From assembly GCF_021018895.1 (NCBI RefSeq), contig NC_079386.1:186001-250000 (forward strand): a DNA stretch of 64,000 bases, read 5' to 3'. Of this stretch, positions 35,357-45,997 are shown piece after piece; position 1 is the first letter of the stretch, and each line of letters starts with the position of its first letter. The translations under genes and the position numbers were made by a program. The notes below the pieces were generated by a model. It did not search any database, was not told the origin of the DNA, and saw only the letters and a program-made list of their open reading frames with translations. This DNA is from Seriola aureovittata (taxonomy: Eukaryota > Chordata > Actinopteri > Carangiformes > Carangidae).

Positions 35357-35430
<74 letters not shown>
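34317..35430 (+). mobile_element. LINE (CR1/L2-like family A), 5'-truncated, with TATC tail
   Basis: Encodes the RT palm onwards: RAPQGTVL (about 34468), then the active-site-like YSDDTAIV (34560-34585), YLGVHLD-like sequence near 34765, and the C-terminal LVKKARSVFGRSLDSL...CKMEAILDNTNHPLH region (34988-35105). Stops and frameshifts interrupt it (for example TGA near 34627). The 3' UTR ends in an ATT-rich run and then (TATC)n at 35356-35430. Smaller copies of the same 3' end are at 20367-20690 and 40261-40552. It cannot encode a full protein. Confidence 0.85.
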
Positions 35431-35572
35431 GTTCCAGAAGTCCTGAAGGCTGAAAGCTTTGTGCATTTCTCTGTGAACTGAGTGCTTTGATACTTCTCAG
35501 TATTAATATAAAACTTAGACCTGCTTTATAATCAAACAGCACATGGAAATCTACTTTTATAGATGCTTGGTA
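35431..35572 (+). mobile_element. 3' fragment of the MITE-like repeat of 5231-5688
   Basis: Begins GTTCCAGAAGTCCTG directly after the LINE tail and matches the right part of the 5231-5688 element, including GTGCATTTCTCTGTG and GACCTGCTTTATAAT. The LINE probably inserted into this element. Confidence 0.75.
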
Positions 35573-35582
35573 GCATTTACAT

Positions 35583-35892
35583 TTCTAAAGGTAGACTCCA
35601 ATCAAGTTGTAGAAACATCTCAAGGATGATCAGTGGAAACAGGATGCACCTAAGCTCACTTTTGAGTGTCATAGCAAAGGGTGTGAATACTTATGTACAT
35701 GCGATATTTCAGTTTTTTTATTTTTAATAAATTTGCAAAAATTTCAAAAAACCTTTTTCGCTTTGTCATTATGGAGTATTGTGTGTAGATTGATGAGAAA
35801 AAAAAGGAATTTAATCCATTTTGGAATAAGGCTGTAACATAACAAAATGTGGGGAAAGTGAAGGGGTGTGAATACTTTCCGGATGCACTGTA
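35583..35892 (+). mobile_element. 3' end of a Tc1/mariner transposon
   Basis: Contains TAGACTCCAATCAAGTTGTA and GGGTGTGAATACTTATGTAC, and ends GTGAATACTTTCCGGATGCA then CTG with TA at 35891-35892. This is the 3' noncoding part and inverted terminal repeat of a fish Tc1-like element next to its TA target. The transposase and the other end are missing. Confidence 0.88.
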
Positions 35893-36814
35893 CATATGGC
35901 ATATATATGCCCTTTTCAGTATTGCATTGAAATGTTTTCATATGCTCATATGTAGTCTCATAAAAGAGTTTGCAGGGTATTTTTTACCCATCCAACTTTT
36001 ACAATTTAGTTCCCCCTGTAATGAAGCATATTGGTTTTTCATAACAGAGGTGTTTTCTGTGTTGATGGACTGTACTGAAATCCGACTGACACAGCTGCCA
36101 TGTTTCAGAGTAGTGAGGTATCAGAACTCAGAAACCAGCTGCTCTTAAGCAGTAATATTAACAATGTTGCTCTAGCACATGCAGGAGAGAGCGTGGATGC
36201 TTCAAAAGACAACAGAAACTGAGTGGCGAGTAAAAACAGTTTGAGACAAGAAATGAGAACAACACCCTTCAGTGTTCAGTTCTGTTGTTCCTGAGCAGCT
36301 TGATTTCATGGTTCACTGGTAACATCAGTTGAAGACTTCACTTCTGATTCTGTGTGCTTCTAAATCTGATGAGAAACACTTCATCGCATCTAATGTACCT
36401 TTTATTTTTGCATGCATTTGAAAAGGAGCTTAGGGCTAGTTGATGAAATTCATTGACTCAGACAGTCAGTGGGTGTTTGAAGTGGTGGAGTGGTCACTGA
36501 GAGAAATCCTGGTTAGCCAAAACCACTGTGTGGCTTTAACTCTTCAGTCTTACGTTAAGAATGTGTCGGTAAACTCCAGCATTGTGACAGTACTGTACTA
36601 AGATGAGGGTAAAAAGTGTAGTACTGAAGTACTTAAGCAAGATGCTACCAACATCACAAAAATAACATATAATTTTGTTGAAGTGGGCAAAAATACACCT
36701 AGACACCACTGGAAGGGGATGAGACCAGCCTTTGGCTTTAGGTATTAAGACAAACATGATGGTAACAAACCTTTTTTTTTTTTCTTGCAGTTTTGGGGTC
36801 TGCTCTTCAGCTGG
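35893..36814. other. No gene recognised
   Basis: Intron sequence; the 99-codon frame 35849-36148 overlaps the transposon end and has no domain. Confidence 0.45.
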
Positions 36815-36925
36815 GTCTGGCCCTCATTTCACTGCTTTGGTTACTGTACATTGAACCTTGGCATGTAACAGATAAAACTTTGAACTGCTGTTTAGTGGCA
36901 GCATCACTTATACCAAAAAATGATA
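36815..36925 (+). mobile_element. Fragment of the GATATT-ended MITE family
   Basis: Shares ACTTTGAACTGCTGTTTAGT and flanking blocks with 17481-17759 and 43461-43685. The right side passes into AT-rich DNA. Confidence 0.6.
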
Positions 36926-36980
36926 TAGATTATATAATATAATAATATTATATATAATAATTATATATATAATTATACTA

Positions 36981-37010
36981 ATAGATTAATATAATTATAT
37001 ATTAATCTAT
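36981..37010. repeat. AT-only palindrome (12-bp arms)
   Basis: ATAGATTAATAT and its exact reverse complement around a 6-nt loop, inside a wider AT-rich stretch at 36920-37030. Confidence 0.8.
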
Positions 37011-37030
37011 TTATATAATTAATTATATAC

Positions 37031-38609
37031 CATGTGTTGATGGGTGTAATTTTGATCGATGGACAGAGCAACAGTAGCTGCTTCCAGTCTTACATGTACA
37101 TGTTTTAATAGTGATTCAAAGAAATAAAGTTAAAATTCAGTGTTTTATTGTTGTGGCAGTTATCAGAAAATAAAATGAACATTTGGAAGGAGATTTTATA
37201 TCTGTGTGTTTCAATGTTATGTTTGCTGAAGCAGTGAAATCAGATGATGATGAATGTCAGGATGAAGCAGAGAGGCAGATAAAAGCTGATTTTTGTTGTC
37301 ATGATTTTCTGTAGGTAACAGTGCGACTTATTTTTTCAAGGGGTGTTTTTAGTTTAGTTTCAATGTGGATGATTTCTTTTTGCTTCTGTTGGAGTTTGTT
37401 TGGAGTTGTCTCGGCTGTAACCTTTTCCTGATTGAGGTGAACTACTCTGCCTTGATTAGGCTGAAAGTAAGACCCACCCCCGGCTGTTTATTAATCTGCA
37501 GTTTGCTTATTCCCAGTTGTCGTATAAGACCAACAAGACATAATGTCTGAGGAATCTGAAAGTGCAGTCATCTGCATGTTGGGACAAACAAGCCACATTT
37601 ATCTAATGACTTATAATGAACATGTGCATGTAGACACATACACAGAGCATGTTCTCTCTCTGCATAATGAACTGCTCAGTGCCTCATGATATTTTTCTAT
37701 TGAGTATTTTAGCAAAACCTTAGACGAAATGAAATAACTATGTTTGTTTAGCGCTGAGTCAGATGATCTGTGACAGTCATAAGAAAACAGTTTCCCTTAT
37801 CTAGATCAAATTTCAAGCAGTTAAGAATATGGCGAGCTGATTTCTTTGAAAGCTTCATAACAGGAAGTGCATGAAACTCACATACAGTTTGTGTGTGTAG
37901 ATGTCTGTGTTAGCTCAAGGTAATTCAAGACTGACAAAATATTCTTAATTTATTACTTACTAGCATTTTCTGAGGTAACATCTCATTCTTCATCAGTGGA
38001 TGGAGTTGTGATGGAGCGTGACATGTGGTTAAAGCTCTGGAAAAAGCTAGCAAGTGGACCTTGAGTTAAGACTACCCTGAACAGTGAGCTTTGGTCAGTG
38101 AGAGACATCTTTGTATATTTGCTTTTTTAGCTACGCTCCTATTATTTTCCCTGATTTATTGAATATTAAATCGTACTATATTGACCATGCTCAGTATTTT
38201 AAACCCTCATTAAACCAACTGTACAATCACACACCCACTGTCTAATATTACATGTCTGACATTATTCATTCAGCCTTCAAAGGTAGATAGACAACTGGAA
38301 TATCCAGTCAATAAGAAAAATCTGCCATGTCTTCCTGGTACAGAGCAGGAACTCTTCATTAGCAGTCAGCATATTGTCATTAAATTTAGTCTTGATATGA
38401 ACAGTCTTCAGTGTTCAGTCTTCATTGTTGAGACCTTCCTCACCTTTTCTTCAGCATCAGCATGCCATAAAAAAGTCTAGCCTTGTGGTGTCACAAAATT
38501 TTGAAGATGTATGTTACAGCATAACTCTAGTGATGCTAATGTTGGTCTGTAAGTTTGTTTTCCACCACTAAAATATCTCTCTTTTTGTTTTTTTTATTTT
38601 AATTAAATA

Positions 38610-38650
<41 letters not shown>

Positions 38651-40260
38651 ATGTTTTAATGACAGTCCATTGTATACAAAAATAATGATGACTGTTTTTT
38701 ACATAGCACTGCCCATCAAATACCAAATATGCAATTACATCCCAATATGCATGTATACATATGAGGATCTTTTTGCAGATTTGCACACACAGGCGCCTTG
38801 TGTATATTCCAACATCCCTCTCTGCTCAAATATTTAAAACCCACACAATGCTTCATCATAAAGACAAATTCAAAACCACTCTTTGTTCCTGAACACAAGG
38901 TTTTTACCTGACAGCAGTGATAATTGATGCTCCCTGGAAACTTTGATCGCTTTTGTCAGCTGTGAATGTTTAACTGATCTTCATGTACATTTATCAGTGA
39001 ACCAGAAAATGTAGCCTGATCCCTGGGATATCACCATGGATACTATCAAAGACACATTCTCCTTCTCCATCCTTTAAAATCCATTGTCAATGGAGCTTTA
39101 AAGAACATCGGTGTGTGGCCACATAGATAAGGATGAAAGAAGTTGTGTCTCTCTCCTGGACAAAGGAATCTTTCAGTCTGAATCCAGGCAAGAGTAGAAA
39201 CTGTTATAGCTTTAAAGCCTCTACTCTACTGTTAATAACTGTCCAGAAAAGCTTTATTTTAACCCAACTGCATCAACTGCATTTACTGTATTTAATTTTC
39301 AGCTTGTGATTCAGCTAGCTCAGTACATCATGACAATGGAGCCATTTACTGACTCTGGTATTCCTTGTTATCCTATCAGTCCCAGCGGCCCTCAGCCTGC
39401 CCTGCCTGTTGAATAAGACCTCCTCCAGTGTTCCAGTCACTTCTAGTCATTTTCATGTGATATGTTCATTTAAGCAGCTGTAACACTGGCTGCATGTGGC
39501 TGTGTTTGCTCATGAGGTCTGGTGATGGCAGAGGCCTGTTTATATCAGGTGACTGTGACTGTGACTGTGTCTGTGTTGTTGACTTGTTGAAATTTGACAT
39601 TCCACCTATCCTGTCAGTTTCTAATGAGAACATCCACAGGCAATGACAAGTGATTCTTGGTCAGCATATAATGCCAAAGAAAAATCTGAAAGGTCAAGGT
39701 TCCTAAACTTAAAAAAAACCCTAAAAACCCAAACCTAAAAAAATCCCTAAAATGTCAAGGGTTCATTTCTTTGATAAGAATGTTTTTTATTACTTAACTG
39801 ATGCTATAAAACAGGTGTGTGACATAATGATTAGGACGGGAAGGTGTATGGTGTATGGATCTCGATACTACGGGGCCTCCTGCTGATTGCTACTGTGTAC
39901 ACTCTGGCTCCAGATGATGTAACCGAAGCAAGATGGTGGCACTGGCATCCAAGATACTTTGGCTCTTTTGTTATCAGCTGGTGTTAAATCCTAGTTTTCC
40001 CCATGACGTTGGTCACACTCCTGTTTATCCAGACGGGCTTCATTAGATAAAACTTTTTTTATTGTGCTCATGTGGAGTTAGTGTTGGAGTTGTTTGTTGA
40101 CATCGTTAGGCCTCCATTTCCAAGCTAATGTTAGCCAGTGTTGCACAATGTTGATGCTGTAGGGGAATGGAAGAGAGCCACTGAGGCCAATCACTCAGGA
40201 ACGAATATCAACCTGACATCACAAGTCCTTTTACATAGAAATAAGTTCACAGATAGAAAG
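37031..40260. other. No gene recognised; (GT)n at 38611-38649
   Basis: Intron sequence with a (GT)n microsatellite. Frames across the GT run are artefacts. Confidence 0.5.
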
Positions 40261-40261
40261 G

Positions 40262-40353
<92 letters not shown>

Positions 40354-40552
40354 CTGACTGAAGTGTTCTACAGCCAAAGGATCTCCTGAACCTCTCTGTT
40401 CTGCAGCGCAGTGCGATGAGACATTTGTTGCAGCTGTAGCTGCTTCTTTGTCCTGCCAGAATGTTGTGTAGAGGGTGGTTGGCATTGTCTAAGATGGCCT
40501 CCATCTCCTTGTGTTCTTATCTGACATGCTTCTGCCCTAGCAGATTGAAGCA
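40261..40552 (-). mobile_element. LINE 3' end (family A), tail fused to coding end
   Basis: The minus strand encodes the same C-terminal region as 35065-35220 (MEAILDNANHPLHNILAGQR). The GATA run at 40262-40353 follows almost at once: the roughly 120-bp 3' UTR seen in the other copies is missing. Confidence 0.8.
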
Positions 40553-40690
40553 TAAATAAATAAGCCAAAACATAGGCTCAGAGCTTCCTCTCTTCTGACT
40601 GGCTCACCGACCTGTTGTTACTAGAGAAGCCTGAGAGAAGAGATGTAAAACTACATTGAGGTGGTTTTTTGTACTTATATATTGTTCCAA
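40553..40690 (-). mobile_element. Fragment of the MITE-like repeat of 5231-5688, inverted
   Basis: The reverse complement matches the left part of 5231-5688 (GGCTTCTCT..., the GTGAGCCA region and the ACCTCAATG...TTTTACAT start). It directly adjoins the LINE fragment, as at 35431. Confidence 0.7.
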
Positions 40691-43460
40691 TATATCTTCT
40701 TATGGATCAACACTTCAAATAAAACACAGGAGAAGTTTAATACATGTAAATTCCTTCACATTCTGACATATAGTACCTTTAAAGAAAAGAGGTTTATGAC
40801 AATTTGGGTTTTATTTTATACCTCAAGTTATTAAGATGATGATAATATTGCAATATTATGCTAAGATCTTGTAATTTGGCGACATTGCTAAAAAACACCA
40901 AGGCTAGCTGGTGGCTGTTGTAATCAAGCAACACCATTCAGAGACCAAGTTTCCAGTTCAGTTGTATTTTCTTACTTATTTCTTACTTACAGTTTTCCTG
41001 TTTAACAAACAATTATAAGTAACATTTCACGTTAAGTTTTACATCTAAATAAAGTGGAAGCTTACCTTGATAAATTAAAAATAAATTTGTTTACAAGAAG
41101 TCTGATCATCTGATGCTTTGGTGTTTTTGCCTCATTATCTATTTGTGGGGATGTCCCCATGTTCCCAGATCTCAGCAGTTTCTTTGCTAAATACAATCCC
41201 ATCACAACTTATAGAAACAATGGCTGGAGCCACAAAAACAAAATCTGGCCTGTTTTCACCTCCAACATAAACAGTGCCAGTCAATCTGTCGCCAAGCATG
41301 AATGAGCCAACCGTCACACAAAAAACCCTAAATCAACCAGAACAATTTATTTTTATTTACTTTATTCTCAGAGAACAGAACCTGGTAAATTGCTGATGGT
41401 TAGAAGATCTCCAATTCCTGTTTAACTTTTTAGTGTCTATGAATATCACTCATGGAAATTGTGTGAGATGTAACAAAACAAAGACAAAGTATAAGTATGT
41501 AAGATAATCAACGTTGAAAGATAAACTGCAATAGTAATATTTAAATGTTTAACCTTGTTAGCATCCATATGATATATGTTTTTATATAATACAAAACATA
41601 TGATGAGCCCCTGATACCATGACTGAGTATTTCCACCTTGAACTGCACTGAACCAATGACAGTTTCAAACAGCCAGGGTTTCATACATAACAAACCTAAG
41701 GAACCAATCCGATTAATTTGTAGGGACGGGGGTGGGGCTTAATAAACCTGAAATCTTGTCAGTACAGAGAGAGAGAGTTAGCATTAGCACAAACCATAAC
41801 ACTGTGTCAGCCACAAGCTAACAAACAGCATAAACAAATAAGAGACGCTAACTATGTTACTGTTCTGATACATCTGCTAATCTTTGCTTCTTGACTTTAG
41901 TCCTGTACCTGAGCCCTAGTTACACTATTTAAAATTGGCCAGAACCAAGCCTGACAGCTTCAATTCAGCTTGTTCCTTGAGTTGTAGACCAGTGTTTTTG
42001 CTTCAGCACAGAGGACATTTACCATATAAGCACTGAATACTGTATGTGCACATTTATTCTAGTGTTTGCTAACTTTCAAGGTTTTGCGTTGGACTCAATC
42101 TCACTCTTTTCCAGGTTTTTAATTAAGCCTTAGGAGAAATAGTGATCTTTGTTTCTGCACCATCCTGACAGCTTGAAAGACAGTGACCTGCCATGAAAAG
42201 CAATCTGCTTTTTCTTCCCTCTTCCTTTGATGAAAATGCTATGTAAATACTGCCCTGAATAAGATGGAGTTGAGTTTCGCTGACTGAAGCTGGTCCACAC
42301 ACAGCAATCGAATTAACTTTAGAGGACTTCCATGTAAGACAGTCTTTTTATATAGCAGAGCAAATTGTCTGAAGTAAAAGGGGTGAGAAAGCTGGATTAT
42401 GTTCCATTACGGTCCCCCTCAATGAATAATACAATAGGGCCCCCGGGACCAAATGGAGATTGGGCTCATCTTTTTACGTCTGTCTCCATTTGTGCTCAGG
42501 GATCTGCTGCTGGTGTGTCTCTCCTGCCTGGTCAGTAATTCAGCTGCACACAAAGGCTGAGCGAGGCCGAGTGTCCTCGTGCTGCTCCGTCCATCTGTAA
42601 CACTGAAGAGTTTGTCCAGGGACATCTTGGCATTTGACAGCCAACTTCTTCATTCCCAGACATGACAAATGTCACCCTCTTCTCCTGCAGGCTAAAACGG
42701 AGCCGATGCAATTTTGTTGTGAGGTGGCCTTTGAGGAGACATCAAACAAAAATCTCTTTTCTTTATCTTTAGCAGCTGCTCTGCAATGTCTCTTTCAGCA
42801 CAGCAGGGACAAAAGTGTCAGTAAAGACATCAGAATTTGCATCAGATAATTAATAGATAAATCAAACACAATACAATCTCAATGAAGCCATTTGGATATT
42901 TTTTCTTTCTTTGTAACTTTTTGTCATCAACATGAAAGACTCCGGTCCTGCTGATACAACATTTAATTTGAAGGAGATTATGCTTTTTGCAATCAATCCT
43001 GGCAATGTCAGAGAATGATCCAGGGGATGTCAGCAAGTAAGAAACAGAGGGGTGAATATTTTTAAAGCTTTGTGTGACTTCACACCTTTTCTTCAAAGCA
43101 CAGATTCAGGAGGTAAGTGTGTTAGGGATATCATAGGTCTCACATATCAGTCAGTTATGTTGTTACTCTACGTGGTTATGATGAAAGAGGTTACCAGTCC
43201 CTGACATGTTTCCTGTTTATTATGTTTCCATCTCAAAGATTCAACCAAGAGCTTATAACTGTCACTCACCACCTGGACATGCCAACATGTCTGCCAGCTC
43301 TCTGCAAGGATAATACTTGATATTAGACACTAATATGGGTCTAATATGAGTATTCCAGCTATTTAATATAGTACCTCTACAAAGTTGTGGACTCACAAGA
43401 GACCGAATTTTAAAAAACAAAATTGAAAAATGAAGAAGCAGAGGCCAAGATATACTGACT
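40691..43460. other. No gene recognised
   Basis: Intron sequence. Frames at 41135-41317, 42634-42849 and 42842-43096 lack recognisable domains or exon boundaries. Confidence 0.45.
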
Positions 43461-43685
43461 ACACTTGTGCCGATATTCAATATTATCGAATATTGCAATA
43501 TTTCCCACCATATATATCTTTCCAACCCTCATCTAACTGTTTTGCTTACTTTTACCTAGGTACCTAGGCATGTGCAAAATATAACTTTGAACTGCTGTTT
43601 AGTGGCAGCATCACTTAAACCTGAAACATAAAATACAAACAACCGTTTTGCGATAATATTGTATATTGCGATATTTGCATGCGGC
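43461..43685 (+). mobile_element. MITE-like element of the GATATT-ended family
   Basis: Contains TTGTGCCGATATTCAATATT at the left, the CTTTGAACTGCTGTTTAGTG block, CCTGAAACATAAAATACAAA and a GCGATATTTGCATGCGGC-type right side, matching 17481-17759. Confidence 0.6.
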
Positions 43686-43689
43686 AAAC

Positions 43690-43925
43690 TCCGGGCTGAA
43701 ACATGAAACCAACACTGAAGTAATAAAAACTACAGTTCCTCTAATGACCACTAGAGTCTGGCTCCAACAGTGAGTCAGTCCCCATAGACTCCCATGTTAA
43801 AATGTTCAACTTTACAACAGAAATAAACATGTTTACAGCCTGGCACAAAAAACAGTTTTGGTCTATATAGCTAATTTCCTCCTTCATGACAACTGCACAG
43901 GGGGGTGAATTTTTATGGACAGTGA
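43690..43925 (+). repeat. Dispersed repeat, shorter copy
   Basis: Matches the left half of 25235-25736 (CTACAGTTCCTCTAATGACC, GACTCCCATGTTAAAATGTT, AGCCTGGCACAAAAAACAG). Confidence 0.75.
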
Positions 43926-44765
43926 CTGAAGAGGCGACATGTGTGAAATTGTCATCAATCATATAAAAGGTAGTCATCCCCTGCTCTGATTAAATTATGA
44001 CAAAATGTTGAATTGACCTTTAAGTGTTTATTCTATCCCATACGCAAATGTAATATACTGTATGTACATATTCTGTATGTATTTTCAACAAATATATGGG
44101 CAAGATATAAAATGTCTGGTGAACTTTCTAGTATTGCAGTTATAAACTTTGATATTCCATCATGTACTTGATATAATATCCCTCTTTAACTTTATTCCAA
44201 TTCACTAAACTTATACAACACACTATGAAGCATTGAAACCTGAAGTGAGCCACTCATCCTTGACTGTTGGAGATCTGCACATGAAGCACATCAGGAAACA
44301 TTGTTTGTCATTGCTGAGCAACCACACAGTCACTTAATGAGTCAAGCTAATCACATTAGTTAATGTCATCACCTAACATCATTGGCTGACTAAAGAAGAA
44401 AAAATTTAGGATTTTGTCAAGGCTCTCTCGGCCTGATGCTGTTGGTTATACCATAAGATTATCTGATGACCAAATACGGCTAAGCAGAAACATTCTCAGA
44501 TAACGTCTCCATTGTCTCCATTTGTTTCTGGACGATATAACGCTCTAAGTGCTCCAAGTGGATAAACACAGGTTCCTTTAGTGTATGGAATAATTTGTCA
44601 ATGATAACCATCCTGAAATAGCTGAATATGTTCTGTGTGATCACAGCCTCTGCCTGTATTTTTCTTTCCTGCTGCTGGGACCTAAATTCCTCAGGGATCA
44701 TTAAAGTTAAATCTTATCTCACCCGCCACCTTTCTCCCTTCTCTTTTTCTCTTGTTCGTTCCCAG
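43926..44765. other. End of intron; no other feature seen
   Basis: Noncoding; ends in a long pyrimidine tract (about 44725-44765) that serves as the acceptor of the next exon. Confidence 0.55.
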
Positions 44766-44847
44766 CGAGCTTTTAGGTCCAGACTTCACAGAGACCTACT
44801 ATACAGAAGATGGACAGCCGGTGACTGTGACCAATCACAATTACACT
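44766..44847 (+). CDS. Internal exon of an ADAM-family metalloprotease (prodomain)
   Basis: An 82-nt exon after a strong acceptor (pyrimidine tract, then CCCAG) and before a GTAAGT donor. Its first base completes the codon split at 19423. It then encodes ELLGPDFTETYYTEDGQPV, followed by a short segment ending NYT, and stops at a codon boundary. The FTETYY...DG motif is characteristic of the ADAM prodomain; in the family the next exon starts near the GHCYYHG or DHCHYQG segment. That exon was not found by 64000, so the following intron is at least 19.1 kb. Long introns and sequence favour ADAM12, but ADAM33, ADAM19 and ADAM8 remain possible. Confidence 0.88.
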
Positions 44848-45095
44848 GTAAGTAAAAAGCTGAAGTGAGTCTGCAGGAAGTTGTATCTCCTCTCCCCAGC
44901 TTTAAAAGGCTTTTCATCCTATTATTGCGCTTTCTTATGAGGGTATTCATTGATCTCTTAACTCTAAACCAATGTCTTTATTCTGTCAGCCTGAAATATA
45001 ATTTAACCTAAACCTAATTCTAATCTTTACCTCAGCTCCAAATTCAAATCCTAAACTAGACCCTAGGGCTGTATCATATTTACTACAAATATAAA
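44848..45095. other. Start of next intron; no other feature
   Basis: Noncoding sequence between the exon and the Ty3/Gypsy-like element. Confidence 0.6.
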
Positions 45096-45700
45096 TGGCA
45101 AAATGTCTCATCTCATCCTCCTTCCAATAATATAAGCATTAAAACTGTTAATGGTGTGGTGGAATACATCCCCTCCTTTCTTTCTGCCCACCAAGTGCTG
45201 CTGGGCGAGCGTGGTTGTTTTAGCCACTGTTTTCTCGGATCGTGTTTCCCCAGCGATTGTAAGGTAAACCTCTCTGACAGTTTTGCTGTAGCTCCACATT
45301 TATGGTGTGTTATCGGTGTTAGGGTTATCTGTGTGCACTCTTGCTTTGTCGCAGAGCTGGCCTGTCTTTTGGGAGAGTTGGAGTGGGATTGTGCGCCCTG
45401 GAGCCTGTGCGTAACGAGCCCATGTGCCTCACTGCGTTGCTTTGCTGAGTTATTGAGCTGCATCTTTTACAGCTCTCACTCCTGTTGACTGGGAAACTGC
45501 GCCTCTACTGTCTGGCCAAGCTGCAAGTCACAGCGGGTGGCTCATTTCCAAACCAAGCCTCAGCTCTCTGGCAATTACTGCTGTTTTTTCTCTGCACTGT
45601 TTTGTCTCTGCTCGAGTGTTTTTTTCCAACCTATGTGACCTTTTCCTGTGTGATAGCCAAGTGGTTTTACCCACTACAAATTTCCTGGGGGTGAAATTCC
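45096..45700 (+). mobile_element. 5' LTR of the Ty3/Gypsy-like element
   Basis: Begins TGGCAAAATGTCTCATCTCA and matches 51300 onwards over several blocks (TTAAAACTGTTAATGGTGTG, GACAGTTTTGCTGTAGC). The right end is uncertain because the 3' LTR is truncated and no clear primer-binding site was found near 45700. Confidence 0.7.
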
Positions 45701-45997
45701 CCTAGGTGGCATTGTTGGATTCTTGTAAAATTCAACTAAAATTAATTAAACTAAATTAAACCCTCCCTGCCTTGCCTAATTCTTAGCGTCATTGGCAGGA
45801 TTCGCTTTGAAGTCAGACGTGTATTCCATTTTTGTGTTTTGTTTTTTTGTTCCCTCTTTTGTGCTCTTACTGCACCTTTTCATAATAGGCAGTCAAGAGC
45901 TTTGTTTTGTTTTGGTTTATGAGAGGTTCTAGAGACAGAACAGCAGTGATTATTCCAGGGACCAAACCAATCCACCACGTCCAGTCTCCAAATTTTT

